Shown: piece by piece, positions 44,717 to 52,031 of the stretch
Layout: each line of letters starts with the position of its first letter
Position numbering within the stretch: position 1 is the first letter of the stretch
Source: Pseudomonadota bacterium
GTDB lineage: Bacteria > Pseudomonadota > Alphaproteobacteria > Rhizobiales > Xanthobacteraceae
Direction of reading: 5' to 3'
DNA length: 64,000 bases
Assembly (NCBI GenBank): GCA_023386635.1
Contig: JAEWJH010000027.1
Location: forward strand, 24,701 to 88,700
Translations under genes and position numbers: made by a program
Notes under the pieces: generated by a model
The model's input: the letters and a program-made list of their open reading frames with translations, nothing else
What the model was told of the DNA's origin: nothing
The model's database searches: none

Positions 44717-45742
44717 ATGCGCCCCGAAGACATCCTCGTCCCCACCCCGTCCGGGGTCTGCTGCAAGGCCGGCGGGTTCCATATCGATCCCACCCGGCCG
44801 GTCGAGCGGGCACTGATCACCCACGGCCATTCCGACCATGCCCGCGCCGGCCATGGCGAGGTTCTGGCGACCCAGGAGACGCTGGACATCATGCGCCTGC
44901 GCTACGGCGAGAGTTTCGCCGGCCGCACGCAGGCGATCCGCTACGGCGAACCACTCGCCGTCGATGGCGTCACGGTGAGCTTCCATCCGGCCGGCCATGT
45001 TCTCGGCTCGGCGCAGATCAAAGTCGAGCGCGGCGGTCTGCGTATCGTCGCCTCCGGCGACTACAAGAATGTCCCCGACCCGACCTGCGCGCCGTTCGAA
45101 CTGGTGCCGTGCGACGTATTCATCACCGAGGCGACCTTCGGCCTGCCGGTGTTCCGTCACAGCGAGCCCCTGCACGAGATCGCAAAACTTTTGAAATCCG
45201 TCGCGCTGTTTCCTGAACGCGCGCATCTGGTCGGCGCCTATTCGCTCGGCAAGGCGCAGCGCGTCATCGCCATGCTGCGGCAGGCCGGATACGACAAGAC
45301 GATCTATCTGCATGGCGCGATGGAGAAGATCACACAGTATTACGTCTCTCGCGGCATCGATCTCGGCCCGCTCGAATTGGTGCGCGGCGCGAAGAAGCCG
45401 GATCTCGCCGGCACCATCACGCTATGCCCACCCTCCGCCAACAAGGATGTCTGGACACGCCGGTTCCCGGATCCGCTCGCCTGCTTCGCATCCGGCTGGA
45501 TGCGCGTGCGCGCCCGCGCGCGGCAGGGCGGCACCGAACTGCCGCTGGTGATTTCCGATCATGCCGACTGGGACGGTCTGACGAAGACCATCGTCGCGAC
45601 TGGCGCTGGTGAAATCTGGGTCACGCACGGACAGGAAGACGCGCTGGTGCACTGGGCGACGCAGCGCGGGCTGAAGGCGCGACCGCTCGACATCGTCGGT
45701 TATGGGGATGAGGAAGAACACGAGGCGGTGGCGGATGCGTAA
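44717..45742 (+). CDS. Ligase-associated DNA exonuclease (metallo-beta-lactamase fold)
   Basis: A 341-residue nuclease of the MBL/beta-CASP group (family TIGR04122). The metal-binding motif is HGHSDHA (residues about 36-42), and FHPAGHVLGSAQIKVERGGLRIVASGDYKN is the second metal region. Relatives are exonucleases in the ligase-associated repair set. The ATG at 44717 is the usual start MRPEDILVPTPSG. It is followed by a 156-base gap that is filled by a palindromic repeat, then by the ligase gene. Confidence 0.92.
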   Translation: MRPEDILVPTPSGVCCKAGGFHIDPTRPVERALITHGHSDHARAGHGEVLATQETLDIMRLRYGESFAGRTQAIRYGEPLAVDGVTVSFHPAGHVLGSAQIKVERGGLRIVASGDYKNVPDPTCAPFELVPCDVFITEATFGLPVFRHSEPLHEIAKLLKSVALFPERAHLVGAYSLGKAQRVIAMLRQAGYDKTIYLHGAMEKITQYYVSRGIDLGPLELVRGAKKPDLAGTITLCPPSANKDVWTRRFPDPLACFASGWMRVRARARQGGTELPLVISDHADWDGLTKTIVATGAGEIWVTHGQEDALVHWATQRGLKARPLDIVGYGDEEEHEAVADA

Positions 45743-45771
45743 CATCGCTCATGCGCCGGACACTGGTCTGC

Positions 45772-45884
45772 TCCCTCTCCCCGCTGGGGAGACGGCTGGG
45801 GTGAGGGGCAATCGCTCGATCGAGAGCAGCGCCCCCTCACCCGGCGCGCACATGCGCGCCGATCTCTCCCCGCCGGGGAGAGGG
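45772..45884. repeat. CCCTCTCCCC / GGGGAGAGGG palindromic repeat, intergenic copy
   Basis: The left part (CCCTCTCCCCGCTGGGGAGA, then GGCTGGGGTGAGGGG) and the right part (CCCCTCACCCGGCGCGC... ending CTCTCCCCGCCGGGGAGAGGG) are inverted copies around a central loop near 45810-45830. The right part also holds its own hairpin GGCGCGCACATGCGCGCC. The end abuts the ribosome binding site AAGGAAG of the ligase gene. The half-unit 45825-45884 recurs inside the ligase gene. Confidence 0.8.
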
Positions 45885-45898
45885 AAAGGAAGCGGCGC

Positions 45899-47689
45899 AT
45901 GAACCGCTTCGCCGACCTGCTCGACCGCCTCGCCTACGAACCCGCGCGTAACAACAAGCTGCGGTTGATGACGGACTATTTCCGCCGCACCGAGGACCCC
46001 GAGCGCGGCTATGCATTGGCGGCGCTCACCGGGACGCTGTCATTCCAGCACGCCAAGGCCGGCATGATCCGCGCGCTGATTGCCGAGCGCGTCGACCCGG
46101 TGCTGTTCGAACTGTCCTACGATTATGTCGGCGACCTTTCCGAAACCGTCGCGCTGATGTGGCCGACACATTCAGCCACGCATGCTCTCGAAAGCAACGC
46201 CCCCTCACCCGGCGCGCCAGCGCGCGCCGACCTCTACCCGCCGGGGAGAGGCAAAGAAGAGAAACCCGCACACACCAACCTGCTCCGCAACGACCCGACG
46301 CCGACGCTGTCCGATGTCGTGGAAACGCTTTCTACCCTCGGCAAGGCGCAACTGCCGGCACAGCTCGCGCGCTGGCTCGATGCGCTCGACGAGACCGGGC
46401 GCTGGGCGCTGCTGAAGCTCGTCACTGGCGGCCTGCGCGTCGGCGTGTCCGCGCGGCTTGCGAAGACAGCGGCTGCCGCGCTCGGCGACAAGGACCCGAA
46501 CGAGGTGGAGATCGTCTGGCCCGGTCTCGCGCCGCCCTATCTGGAATTATTCGACTGGCTCGAAGGTCGCGCCGACGCACCCGCCAATCGCGATCCGGCG
46601 CCGTTCCGCCCGGCGATGCTGGCGCATGCGGTGGACGAGCCCGACCTCGCCGCGCTCGACCCGCACGATTTCGCCGCCGAGTGGAAATGGGACGGCACGC
46701 GCATCCAGGCGGTGTCCGGTGTCGGCGAGGACGGCCAGCATGTGGCGCGGCTTTATTCTCGCACCGGCGAGGATATCTCGAAAAGCTTTCCCGAACTGCT
46801 CGACGTACTGCGCATTCCCGCGGCGATCGACGGCGAACTGCTGATCCTGCGCGACGGCCGCGTGCAGAGCTTCAACGTCTTGCAACAGCGGCTCAACCGC
46901 AAGGCGGTGACCGCGAAACTGATCGCGGACTTTCCGGCGCATATCCGCGCCTACGATCTGCTGATGCTCGACGGCGAGGACTTGCGTGACAGGCCATTTG
47001 CCGAACGGCGCGAGAAGCTCGCAGGTTTCATCGAACGGCTCGACACACCGCGCATCGATCTGTCGTCGCTGGTGCCGTTTTCCACCTGGCGGGAATTGAT
47101 CGCCGCGCGCGCCGATCCCGCGCAGGCCGGCGCCGGCAACGACGCCGAGGCGGTCGAAGGCGTGATGCTCAAACGCCGCGACGCCGCTTACGTCCCCGGG
47201 CGACCGAAGGGCCTGTGGTGGAAGTGGAAGCGCGATCCGATGATTGTCGATGCGGTGCTGATGTATGCGCAGCGCGGCCACGGCAAGCGCTCGTCGTTCT
47301 ACTCCGACTACACCTTCGGCGTCTGGAATGCCGCCAACGAACTGGTGCCGGTCGGCAAGGCGTATTTCGGCTTCACCGACGAGGAGTTGAAGCAGATCGA
47401 CCGTTTCGTGCGCCGCAACACCGTCGACCGGTTCGGCCCGGTGCGCGAGGTGACCCATGACGGCGACACCGGGCTGGTGCTGGAAGTGGCGTTCGAGGGC
47501 CTGCAGCGTTCGAGCCGGCACAAGTCCGGCCTCGCCATGCGCTTCCCCCGCATCAACCGGCTGCGCTGGGACAAGCCGCCGCGCGAGGCCGACCGGCTGG
47601 AAACGCTGGAGACCATGTTGCAGCGGATCGAGCGGGGACGGAATGCGCAACCGGCGGCTGCGGAAACGCCGCTGTCCGGGTCTCCCTGA
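45899..47689 (+). CDS. ATP-dependent DNA ligase of the ligase-associated repair set, with an in-frame repeat
   Basis: A 596-residue ATP-dependent ligase (family TIGR04120). The N-terminal domain (about 1-220) is followed by the adenylation domain, with the active lysine K263 in EWKWDGTRIQ (motif KxDG), GELLILRDG, VEGVMLKRRDAAYVPGRPKGLWWKWK (motifs IV and V), and a C-terminal OB domain. It seals nicks in DNA together with the helicase, exonuclease and PdeM. An oddity is a low-complexity insert at about residues 90-128, whose core 99-118 is encoded by a second copy of the intergenic repeat just upstream; it falls between the conserved LMWP and DPTPTLSDVVETL segments. Confidence 0.95.
   Translation: MNRFADLLDRLAYEPARNNKLRLMTDYFRRTEDPERGYALAALTGTLSFQHAKAGMIRALIAERVDPVLFELSYDYVGDLSETVALMWPTHSATHALESNAPSPGAPARADLYPPGRGKEEKPAHTNLLRNDPTPTLSDVVETLSTLGKAQLPAQLARWLDALDETGRWALLKLVTGGLRVGVSARLAKTAAAALGDKDPNEVEIVWPGLAPPYLELFDWLEGRADAPANRDPAPFRPAMLAHAVDEPDLAALDPHDFAAEWKWDGTRIQAVSGVGEDGQHVARLYSRTGEDISKSFPELLDVLRIPAAIDGELLILRDGRVQSFNVLQQRLNRKAVTAKLIADFPAHIRAYDLLMLDGEDLRDRPFAERREKLAGFIERLDTPRIDLSSLVPFSTWRELIAARADPAQAGAGNDAEAVEGVMLKRRDAAYVPGRPKGLWWKWKRDPMIVDAVLMYAQRGHGKRSSFYSDYTFGVWNAANELVPVGKAYFGFTDEELKQIDRFVRRNTVDRFGPVREVTHDGDTGLVLEVAFEGLQRSSRHKSGLAMRFPRINRLRWDKPPREADRLETLETMLQRIERGRNAQPAAAETPLSGSP
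46193..46252. repeat. Palindromic repeat half-unit inside the ligase gene
   Basis: This 60-base segment matches 45825-45884 at 52 of 60 positions by my hand alignment, in the same orientation, 368 bases downstream. It is translated as SNAPSPGAPARADLYPPGRG (roughly residues 99-118) with no stop. The hairpin GGCGCGCCAGCGCGCGCC is retained. Confidence 0.8.
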
Positions 47690-47760
47690 CGTCTCCTTGT
47701 CCTGCCCGGCAATGTGCTAAAAGCCCTGCACGCAACCTTGGCGAACTCCTGGAGAATCGG

Positions 47761-48036
47761 ATGGCCGACCAAAATATCACCCGCTGGATAGGCGGCTCGC
47801 CGCTCGCGGTGCTCGGCCGGCTGATCCTGATTTGCGTGCTGGTCGGCGTTGTTCTGTCGGCCCTTGGTCTCGATCCCTGGAATATCTGGTTCAGCCTGCA
47901 ACGGTTGTTCGAGTCCATCTGGAATATGGGCTTCGACGCTGTGCGCTGGCTGTGGGGCTATTTCCTGCTCGGCGCCGTGATCGTCATCCCGATCTGGATC
48001 ATCATGCGCATCGTCAACGGGCCGCGCGGCCGCTGA
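47761..48036 (+). CDS. Small membrane protein (DUF6460-like)
   Basis: A 91-residue protein with two long hydrophobic helices (SPLAVLGRLILICVLVGVVLSALGL and YFLLGAVIVIPIWIIMRIV) and a short tryptophan-rich stretch between them (IWFSLQRLFESIWNMGFDAVRWLWG). It belongs to a conserved family of Rhizobiales that is often mislabelled in databases; function unknown. It ends one base before the MATE gene start, so the two are probably translated together. Confidence 0.8.
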   Translation: MADQNITRWIGGSPLAVLGRLILICVLVGVVLSALGLDPWNIWFSLQRLFESIWNMGFDAVRWLWGYFLLGAVIVIPIWIIMRIVNGPRGR

Positions 48037-48037
48037 T

Positions 48038-49348
48038 GTGACGTCCGCCTTTTCCGTCGGACACCGGCAGGTCTTCGCCATCGCCCTGCCGGCAATGCTG
48101 GCCAATATCACAACGCCGCTGGTCGGCGTCGTCGCCACGGCCGCGATCGGCCGGCTCGGCGATGCCGCCGCTCTCGGCGGCGTGGCGATGGCGTCGCTGG
48201 TGTTCGACTGCCTGTTCTGGCTGTGCGGCTTCCTGCGCATGGGCACGGTCGCGCTGACCGCGCAGGCTCTCGGCGCAGGGGACACCACCGAACAGCGCGC
48301 CGTGCTCGGCCGCGCGCTGCTGATCGCACTCGTCATTGGCGCCGTGCTGCTGGCGATCCAGCTGCCGCTCGCCGCCGGCGTGCTGTGGCTGATGGGCGGC
48401 AGCGCCGCGGTCAACGACGCCGCGGGCCTCTATTTCGCGATCCGTCTGTGGTCGGCGCCGTTCGCGCTCGGCAATTACGTGATGCTCGGCTGGCTTGTCG
48501 GGCTCAACCATCCGCGCCGCGCGCTCGTGGTGCAGATGGTGATCAATGTCGTCGATATCGCGCTGACCGTTCTGTTCGTGCTGGTGCTCGACGGCGGCGT
48601 CGCGGGCGCCGCGTGGGCCGCCGTCATCGCCGAAGGATCCGGCCTCGCCGCCGGATTGGCGCTGGCCTGGTATGCGCTTGGCGGCCGGCTCGACATGCCG
48701 CGACACGCGCTGCTCAACCGCGCCAAGCTGATGCGCATGCTCGCGGTCAACCGCGACATCTTCATCCGCACCGCGGCACTGGTGACCGTGTTCCTGTTCT
48801 TCAGCGCGCAGGGCGCGCGAGCCGGCGACGTGACGCTTGCCGCCAATGCCGTGCTGCACAACTTCACGCTGATCGGCGCATTCTTCCTCGACGGCATGGC
48901 CAATGCGGCGGAGCAGTTATGCGGCCGCGCTTACGGCGCCCGCAATCGCCTCGCCTTTTCCCGCGCTGTGAAGCTGGTGGTCGGCTGGTGTCTTGCCTTC
49001 GGCCTCGCCACCAGCATCGTCTTCGCGCTGGGCGGCCCGTTCCTGATCGACGCGATGACGGCGAGCGCCGACGTACGCGACATGGCGCAGCTGTTCCTCT
49101 GGCTGGCGGTCTTGACTCCGCTGTTCGGCGCGCTGGCGTTTGCCTATGACGGCATCTATATCGGCGTCACCTGGGCGCGCGACATGCGCAACCTGATGAT
49201 CGTCGCGCTGGCGCTATATTTCGCTGTCTGGTGGCTGGCGCAGCCGCTCGGCAATACCGGCCTGTGGCTCGCGCTGCTGACGTTCTATCTCGCGCGCGGC
49301 GCGTTGCAGGCGGCACGCTATCCAGCGCTGGCGCGCCGGGCTTTTTAA
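48038..49348 (+). CDS. MATE family efflux transporter (DinF-like)
   Basis: A 436-residue transporter with twelve predicted helices. MATE proteins export drugs, metabolites or lipid precursors using Na+ or H+. The N-terminus RQVFAIALPAMLANITTPLVGVVATAAIGRLG is typical of the DinF branch, and the second half FLDGMANAAEQLCGRAYGARNR matches it. The start is a GTG at 48038 because an ATG overlapping it is out of frame. The 3' end overlaps pyrD by four bases on opposite strands. Confidence 0.92.
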   Translation: MTSAFSVGHRQVFAIALPAMLANITTPLVGVVATAAIGRLGDAAALGGVAMASLVFDCLFWLCGFLRMGTVALTAQALGAGDTTEQRAVLGRALLIALVIGAVLLAIQLPLAAGVLWLMGGSAAVNDAAGLYFAIRLWSAPFALGNYVMLGWLVGLNHPRRALVVQMVINVVDIALTVLFVLVLDGGVAGAAWAAVIAEGSGLAAGLALAWYALGGRLDMPRHALLNRAKLMRMLAVNRDIFIRTAALVTVFLFFSAQGARAGDVTLAANAVLHNFTLIGAFFLDGMANAAEQLCGRAYGARNRLAFSRAVKLVVGWCLAFGLATSIVFALGGPFLIDAMTASADVRDMAQLFLWLAVLTPLFGALAFAYDGIYIGVTWARDMRNLMIVALALYFAVWWLAQPLGNTGLWLALLTFYLARGALQAARYPALARRAF

Positions 49349-50439
49349 ACCGGCCAGGTCTCCGCCGTCATGGTCGCGGCATCGACGCCGACCAGGGCGT
49401 TGAGCGAGGTGCGGCGGCCGCGGCTCACGGCCAAAGCGAGATCGCGCTTGATGTCGCCGACGAGACCGACGCCCTTGTAGACGAGACCGCTATAGAGCTG
49501 CAGCAAGGTCGCGCCCGCCTTGATCTTGGCGATCGCGGTCGCTCCGGAATCGATGCCGCCGACGCCGATCAGCGGGAACGCGCTTTCCGTCCGCACATAG
49601 GTTTCCGCCAGCATGCGTGTCGACAGGCGGAACAGCGGCTTGCCCGACAAGCCGCCCGCTTCGTTCGCCTTGTCGCGCTGCCGCAGCAGCGCCGGACGCG
49701 TGATCGTCGTATTGGAAACGATCATGCCATCGACGCGGCGCTTGCGGGCGATGCCGACCACCTCGTCGAGTTCGGTCAGTGTGAGATCGGGCGCGATCTT
49801 GAGCAGCAGCGGCACCGGCCCGGCATCGCGGCTGACGCGATCGCGCACCGCAATGGTCCGCGCCAGCAGATCGTCGAGCGCGGCGGCCTGCTGCAGGTTG
49901 CGCAGGCCCGGCGTGTTCGGCGACGAGACATTGACCGTGAAATAGCTGGCGACCGGCGCGAACGCCTCGATCAGCCGCACATAGTCCTCGGTCCGGTCGA
50001 GCGAATCCTTGTTGGCGCCGATATTGACGCCGACGATGCCGCCATGACCGGCGCGCGCGGCGAGCCGCGCCAGCACCGCCCCCTGCCCGTCATTGTTGAA
50101 GCCGAGCCGGTTGATCACGCCCTCGTCGGCGTCGAGCCGGAACAGGCGCGGCTTCGGGTTTCCGACCTGCGGCCGGGGCGTCACCGTGCCGATCTCGACA
50201 AAGCCGAAGCCGAGCCGGAACAGGCCATCCACCGCCTCGGCGTTCTTGTCGAAGCCCGGCGCGATGCCGAGCGGATTGGGAAAATTGAGGCCGAAGGCCC
50301 GGGTCGCCAGTTCGGAAGGGTCCTCGGCCGGGCTGCGCTGGGGGGGCAGCAGCTTCAGGCCGCGAATCGCGAGGATATGGGCATCCTCGGGGTCGAAGGC
50401 ACGCAACAGCGGGCGCGCCAGCCGGCCAAACAATCCCAT
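49345..50439 (-). CDS. pyrD: Dihydroorotate dehydrogenase (quinone), class 2
   Basis: A 364-residue FMN enzyme attached to the inner membrane that oxidises dihydroorotate to orotate in pyrimidine synthesis, passing electrons to quinone. FMN and substrate segments NPLGIAPGFDKNAE, GAVTPRPQ-type IGTVTPRPQVGNPKPRLF, and YFTVNVSSPNTPGLRNLQ (with the catalytic serine of class 2) are present; the N-terminal amphipathic helix is the membrane domain. The ATG at 50439 is chosen; a GTG three bases earlier is possible. It faces MATE. Confidence 0.96.
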   Translation of the reverse strand: MGLFGRLARPLLRAFDPEDAHILAIRGLKLLPPQRSPAEDPSELATRAFGLNFPNPLGIAPGFDKNAEAVDGLFRLGFGFVEIGTVTPRPQVGNPKPRLFRLDADEGVINRLGFNNDGQGAVLARLAARAGHGGIVGVNIGANKDSLDRTEDYVRLIEAFAPVASYFTVNVSSPNTPGLRNLQQAAALDDLLARTIAVRDRVSRDAGPVPLLLKIAPDLTLTELDEVVGIARKRRVDGMIVSNTTITRPALLRQRDKANEAGGLSGKPLFRLSTRMLAETYVRTESAFPLIGVGGIDSGATAIAKIKAGATLLQLYSGLVYKGVGLVGDIKRDLALAVSRGRRTSLNALVGVDAATMTAETWPV

Positions 50440-50639
50440 CACCGCCGCGATACTCCCTTTCGGCGACCCAGTCTTTCAGCGACTCGGCTGCCGCGCGAGC
50501 GGCATCGGCAGCGGTATAGAGAAAGAGACTGGACGGGAGCAACTCAAGGCTATAATTCCTAGTTATCGTTTACTGATCACAGCAATGATTCGCCGAGCGC
50601 GCCTCATCACGGGGCGCCGGCCACCGCACCGGGACCGCC

Positions 50640-51281
50640 ATGCCGTCATCGATGCTCACCCACGCGCAAATCTGGACCGCCCTCGACCGTCTTGCCGCCC
50701 GCGCCGGCCTCTCACCGTCCGGCCTCGCCAAGAAGGCGGGCCTCGACCCCACCACGTTCAACAAGTCGAAGCGCATCACGCCGGAAGGCCGGGCGCGCTG
50801 GCCCTCCACGGAATCGGTCGCCAAGTCGCTCGATGCCACCGGCATCAGCGTCAGCATGTTCCTGTCGCTGATCGGCGACAGCAATCGTGGCGCGGCCCAG
50901 GCGGTGCCGGTGATCGGCTTCGCCGAAGCCGGGTCCGGCGGCTATTTCGACGACGCCGGCTTCCCGGTCGGTAAAGGTTGGGACGAAGTCTCGTTTCCTG
51001 CCGTCAACGATCCCCATGCCTATGCGCTGGAGATTTCCGGCGACTCGATGAAGCCGGCCTATCGCAAGGGCGACATCATCGTCGTTTCGCCGGACGCGCC
51101 GGTGCGCAAGGGCGACCGGGTCGTGGTCAAGACCAAGAATGGCGAAGTGACGGTCAAAGAGCTCAAACGCAAGACCAGCAAGACGCTCGAACTGGTCTCG
51201 CTCAACCGCGAGCACGCCGACCGCACTCTGGCGATGGCGGATGTGTTGTGGATCGCGCGCATCGTCTGGGCGAGCCAGTAG
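50640..51281 (+). CDS. LexA/CI-like regulator with S24 peptidase domain
   Basis: A 213-residue protein. A divergent HTH-like N-terminus (about 8-75, WTALDRLAARAGLSPSGLAKKAGLDPTTFNKSK) is followed by an S24 self-cleaving domain (about 85-205). Catalytic S136 is in ISGDSMKPAYRKGD and K173 in EVTVKELKR; the likely cleavage site is A97-G98 in FAEAGSGG. Such proteins cleave themselves when RecA filaments form, as LexA and phage repressors do. No phage gene is near, so it may be a stand-alone regulator in Rhizobiales; the target is unknown. Confidence 0.88.
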   Translation: MPSSMLTHAQIWTALDRLAARAGLSPSGLAKKAGLDPTTFNKSKRITPEGRARWPSTESVAKSLDATGISVSMFLSLIGDSNRGAAQAVPVIGFAEAGSGGYFDDAGFPVGKGWDEVSFPAVNDPHAYALEISGDSMKPAYRKGDIIVVSPDAPVRKGDRVVVKTKNGEVTVKELKRKTSKTLELVSLNREHADRTLAMADVLWIARIVWASQ

Positions 51282-51410
51282 CTGAGACGCGGCGACGGCT
51301 CGCCGAGACCCCAGGACCATAACAACGGCGTAAATTCGGACGTCGCCGATGGCGTGGCTCGCTTCGCACGGATAGTATCCCGCCCATCACGTTTCGGGGG
51401 GATCCATCCA

Positions 51411-51956
51411 ATGCAATTCCAGACGTCCTGCGCCTGTTGCGGCGACCTGCTGGCGCGCCGGTTCGACCGCCGCCATTTCCTGCTCGGCGCCGGCGCGGTC
51501 GGCCTCTCAGCGATGATGCCGAAATTCGCCCTTGCGGCGAGCGGCAACTACGAAGCCATGGTGGTCGGCTGTATCGATCCGCGCCTGCAGGAGCCGATGC
51601 ACCGCTATACCGCGCGGCGGCATCTGACGGGCAAGTTCAGCTCGTTCATCATCGCCGGCGCCGCGATCGGCATCGTCGCCGAGCCGTTCAAGGATTGGCA
51701 CAAGACCTACTGGGATAATGTCGGCGCATCGGTACAATTGCATAACATCAAGCGCGTGATCGCCATCGACCATCGCGACTGCGGCGCGGCGAAGATCGCT
51801 TATGGCGAAGCCAAGGTCGCCAACAGGCAGATCGAAACGGAAACCCATCGCGAGGCCATGGGTCTGTTCCGCAAGCAGATGGCCGAGCGCCTGCCGCAGC
51901 TCAAGGTCGAGACCGGGCTGATGGATCTCAAAGGCAAGATCGAGATGTTCACCTGA
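51411..51956 (+). CDS. Tat-exported beta-carbonic-anhydrase-like protein
   Basis: A 181-residue protein. The N-terminus holds a short cysteine cluster (C7, C9, C10 in QTSCACCGD) and a twin-arginine signal (FDRRHFLLGAGAVGLS, R20-R21), so it is probably exported folded. The rest resembles a beta-carbonic anhydrase core: C54-I-D56-P-R58 and H121-R-D-C124-G are the zinc ligands and the Asp-Arg pair. It is shorter than most beta-CAs (about 210) and lacks the usual C-terminal helices. Activity is inferred from motif only. The ATG at 51411 starts a good Tat peptide. Confidence 0.82.
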   Translation: MQFQTSCACCGDLLARRFDRRHFLLGAGAVGLSAMMPKFALAASGNYEAMVVGCIDPRLQEPMHRYTARRHLTGKFSSFIIAGAAIGIVAEPFKDWHKTYWDNVGASVQLHNIKRVIAIDHRDCGAAKIAYGEAKVANRQIETETHREAMGLFRKQMAERLPQLKVETGLMDLKGKIEMFT

Positions 51957-51980
51957 CGCATCCGCGCCGGGCACAACAGA

Positions 51981-52008
51981 AAATGGCCGGGGCATCCCGG
52001 CCATTTTT
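51981..52008 (+). terminator. Terminator after the carbonic-anhydrase-like gene
   Basis: AAATGGCCGGG (51981-51991) pairs with CCCGGCCATTT (51996-52006), four-base loop, T run. The symmetry means it may also end the convergent lysK transcript. Confidence 0.88.
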
Positions 52009-52031
52009 TATGTCACCGCGGAAGCGCAGCG

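Noticed and set aside
47761..48036. Integrase label for the small membrane protein
   Set aside because: The sequence is two transmembrane helices with a Trp-rich loop and has no recombinase residues.
50551..50556. TATAAT as -10 box of the S24 regulator gene
   Set aside because: The hexamer is perfect but no -35-like sequence stands at the right distance, so I do not list a promoter.
50443..50639. Possible extra gene upstream of pyrD
   Set aside because: The short minus-strand frame (MLPSSLFLYTAADA...) runs on into pyrD in another frame and has no family-like sequence; I looked for a DUF952 gene, which can precede pyrD in this group, and did not find one.
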